Positions 15,546 to 15,646 of a stretch of 15,646 nucleotides of DNA are shown piece after piece (position 1 is the stretch's first letter; each line of letters begins with the position of its first letter). The notes under the pieces were generated by a model that ran no database searches, was not told where the DNA came from, and saw only the letters and a program-made list of their open reading frames with translations. Origin of the DNA: Rhodothermales bacterium. GTDB taxonomy: Bacteria; Bacteroidota; Rhodothermia; Rhodothermales; VXPQ01. The translations under genes and the position numbers were made by a program. The stretch covers positions 1 through 15,646 of the forward strand of contig JANQSQ010000040.1 of NCBI GenBank assembly GCA_028283985.1, in the 5' to 3' direction.

Positions 15546-15605
15546 CGACAGCGACACAGGGTATCGCAAAGGCGCCGCAACGGGCTTCTCGGAACCGCAA
15601 CCCCC

Positions 15606-15646
15606 TCAATCCGATCCTTCCAGCCGCCCGGCCAGCCAGGTCTGGA
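15606..15646 (-). pseudogene. Ribbon-helix-helix antitoxin 3' end, copy C (cut by window edge)
   Basis: The minus frame reads QTWLAGRLEGSD and stops at TGA 15608-15606. It is the third copy of the antitoxin tail seen at 9510 and 10862, matching copy B at 34 of 36 positions. Since it runs off the window, this copy could be a complete gene; the pseudogene label is only by analogy with the other two. Confidence 0.5.

Noticed and set aside
1..15646. tRNA, rRNA or integrase genes marking a genomic island boundary
   Set aside because: Reading the gaps between genes on both strands, I found no cloverleaf-like sequence, rRNA segment or integrase reading frame.

Overview
The window looks like an accessory-rich stretch of a moderately GC-rich Bacteroidota-type chromosome; Rhodothermota or Balneolota would fit. 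The main reason is the right-hand operon: a TonB-dependent receptor with an N-terminal carboxypeptidase-regulatory-like domain, followed 9 bp later by a DUF4249-type lipoprotein. This pairing is characteristic of the group. Several starts also lack a clear Shine-Dalgarno sequence. The lineage is an inference, because no rRNA or marker gene is present.

Layout. (1) 1-2916 is a small defence island. On the minus strand is the N-terminal part of a type IIG/ISP-like restriction-modification protein with a PD-(D/E)xK nuclease motif. Divergent to it is a translationally coupled pair: an ABC/RecF-type ATPase and a DUF4276 (Toprim-like) protein. (2) 2917-3136 holds a candidate terminator and an unusual stack of alternating inverted repeats. 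(3) 3137-5901 carries two minus-strand genes: a SulP anion transporter and an exported CbiX-like protein. (4) 5839-6038 is an IS3-family remnant between sulP and folA. It appears to supply the start codon, ribosome-binding site and first 21 codons of sulP. (5) 6037-9263 holds folA, a secreted alpha/beta-hydrolase and ilvD; these are ordinary genes.

(6) 9264-11085 is gene-poor. It has two remnants of a ribbon-helix-helix antitoxin, a broken Cys/Gly-rich small secreted protein, an intact small exported protein that may be related to it, and a strong hairpin terminator. (7) 11086-15545 is a plus-strand operon: an AT-rich lipoprotein of unknown function, the TonB-dependent receptor, and the DUF4249 lipoprotein. 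The first lipoprotein has five TACC repeats in its signal-peptide codons. (8) A third copy of the antitoxin 3' end begins at the right edge, so the operon lies between two copies of this repeat.

The points most worth following up are the IS-derived start of sulP, the ATPase/DUF4276 pair beside the restriction gene, the TACC tract as a possible phase-variation switch, the broken Cys-rich secreted peptide beside its possible intact relative, and the three antitoxin-tail repeats.
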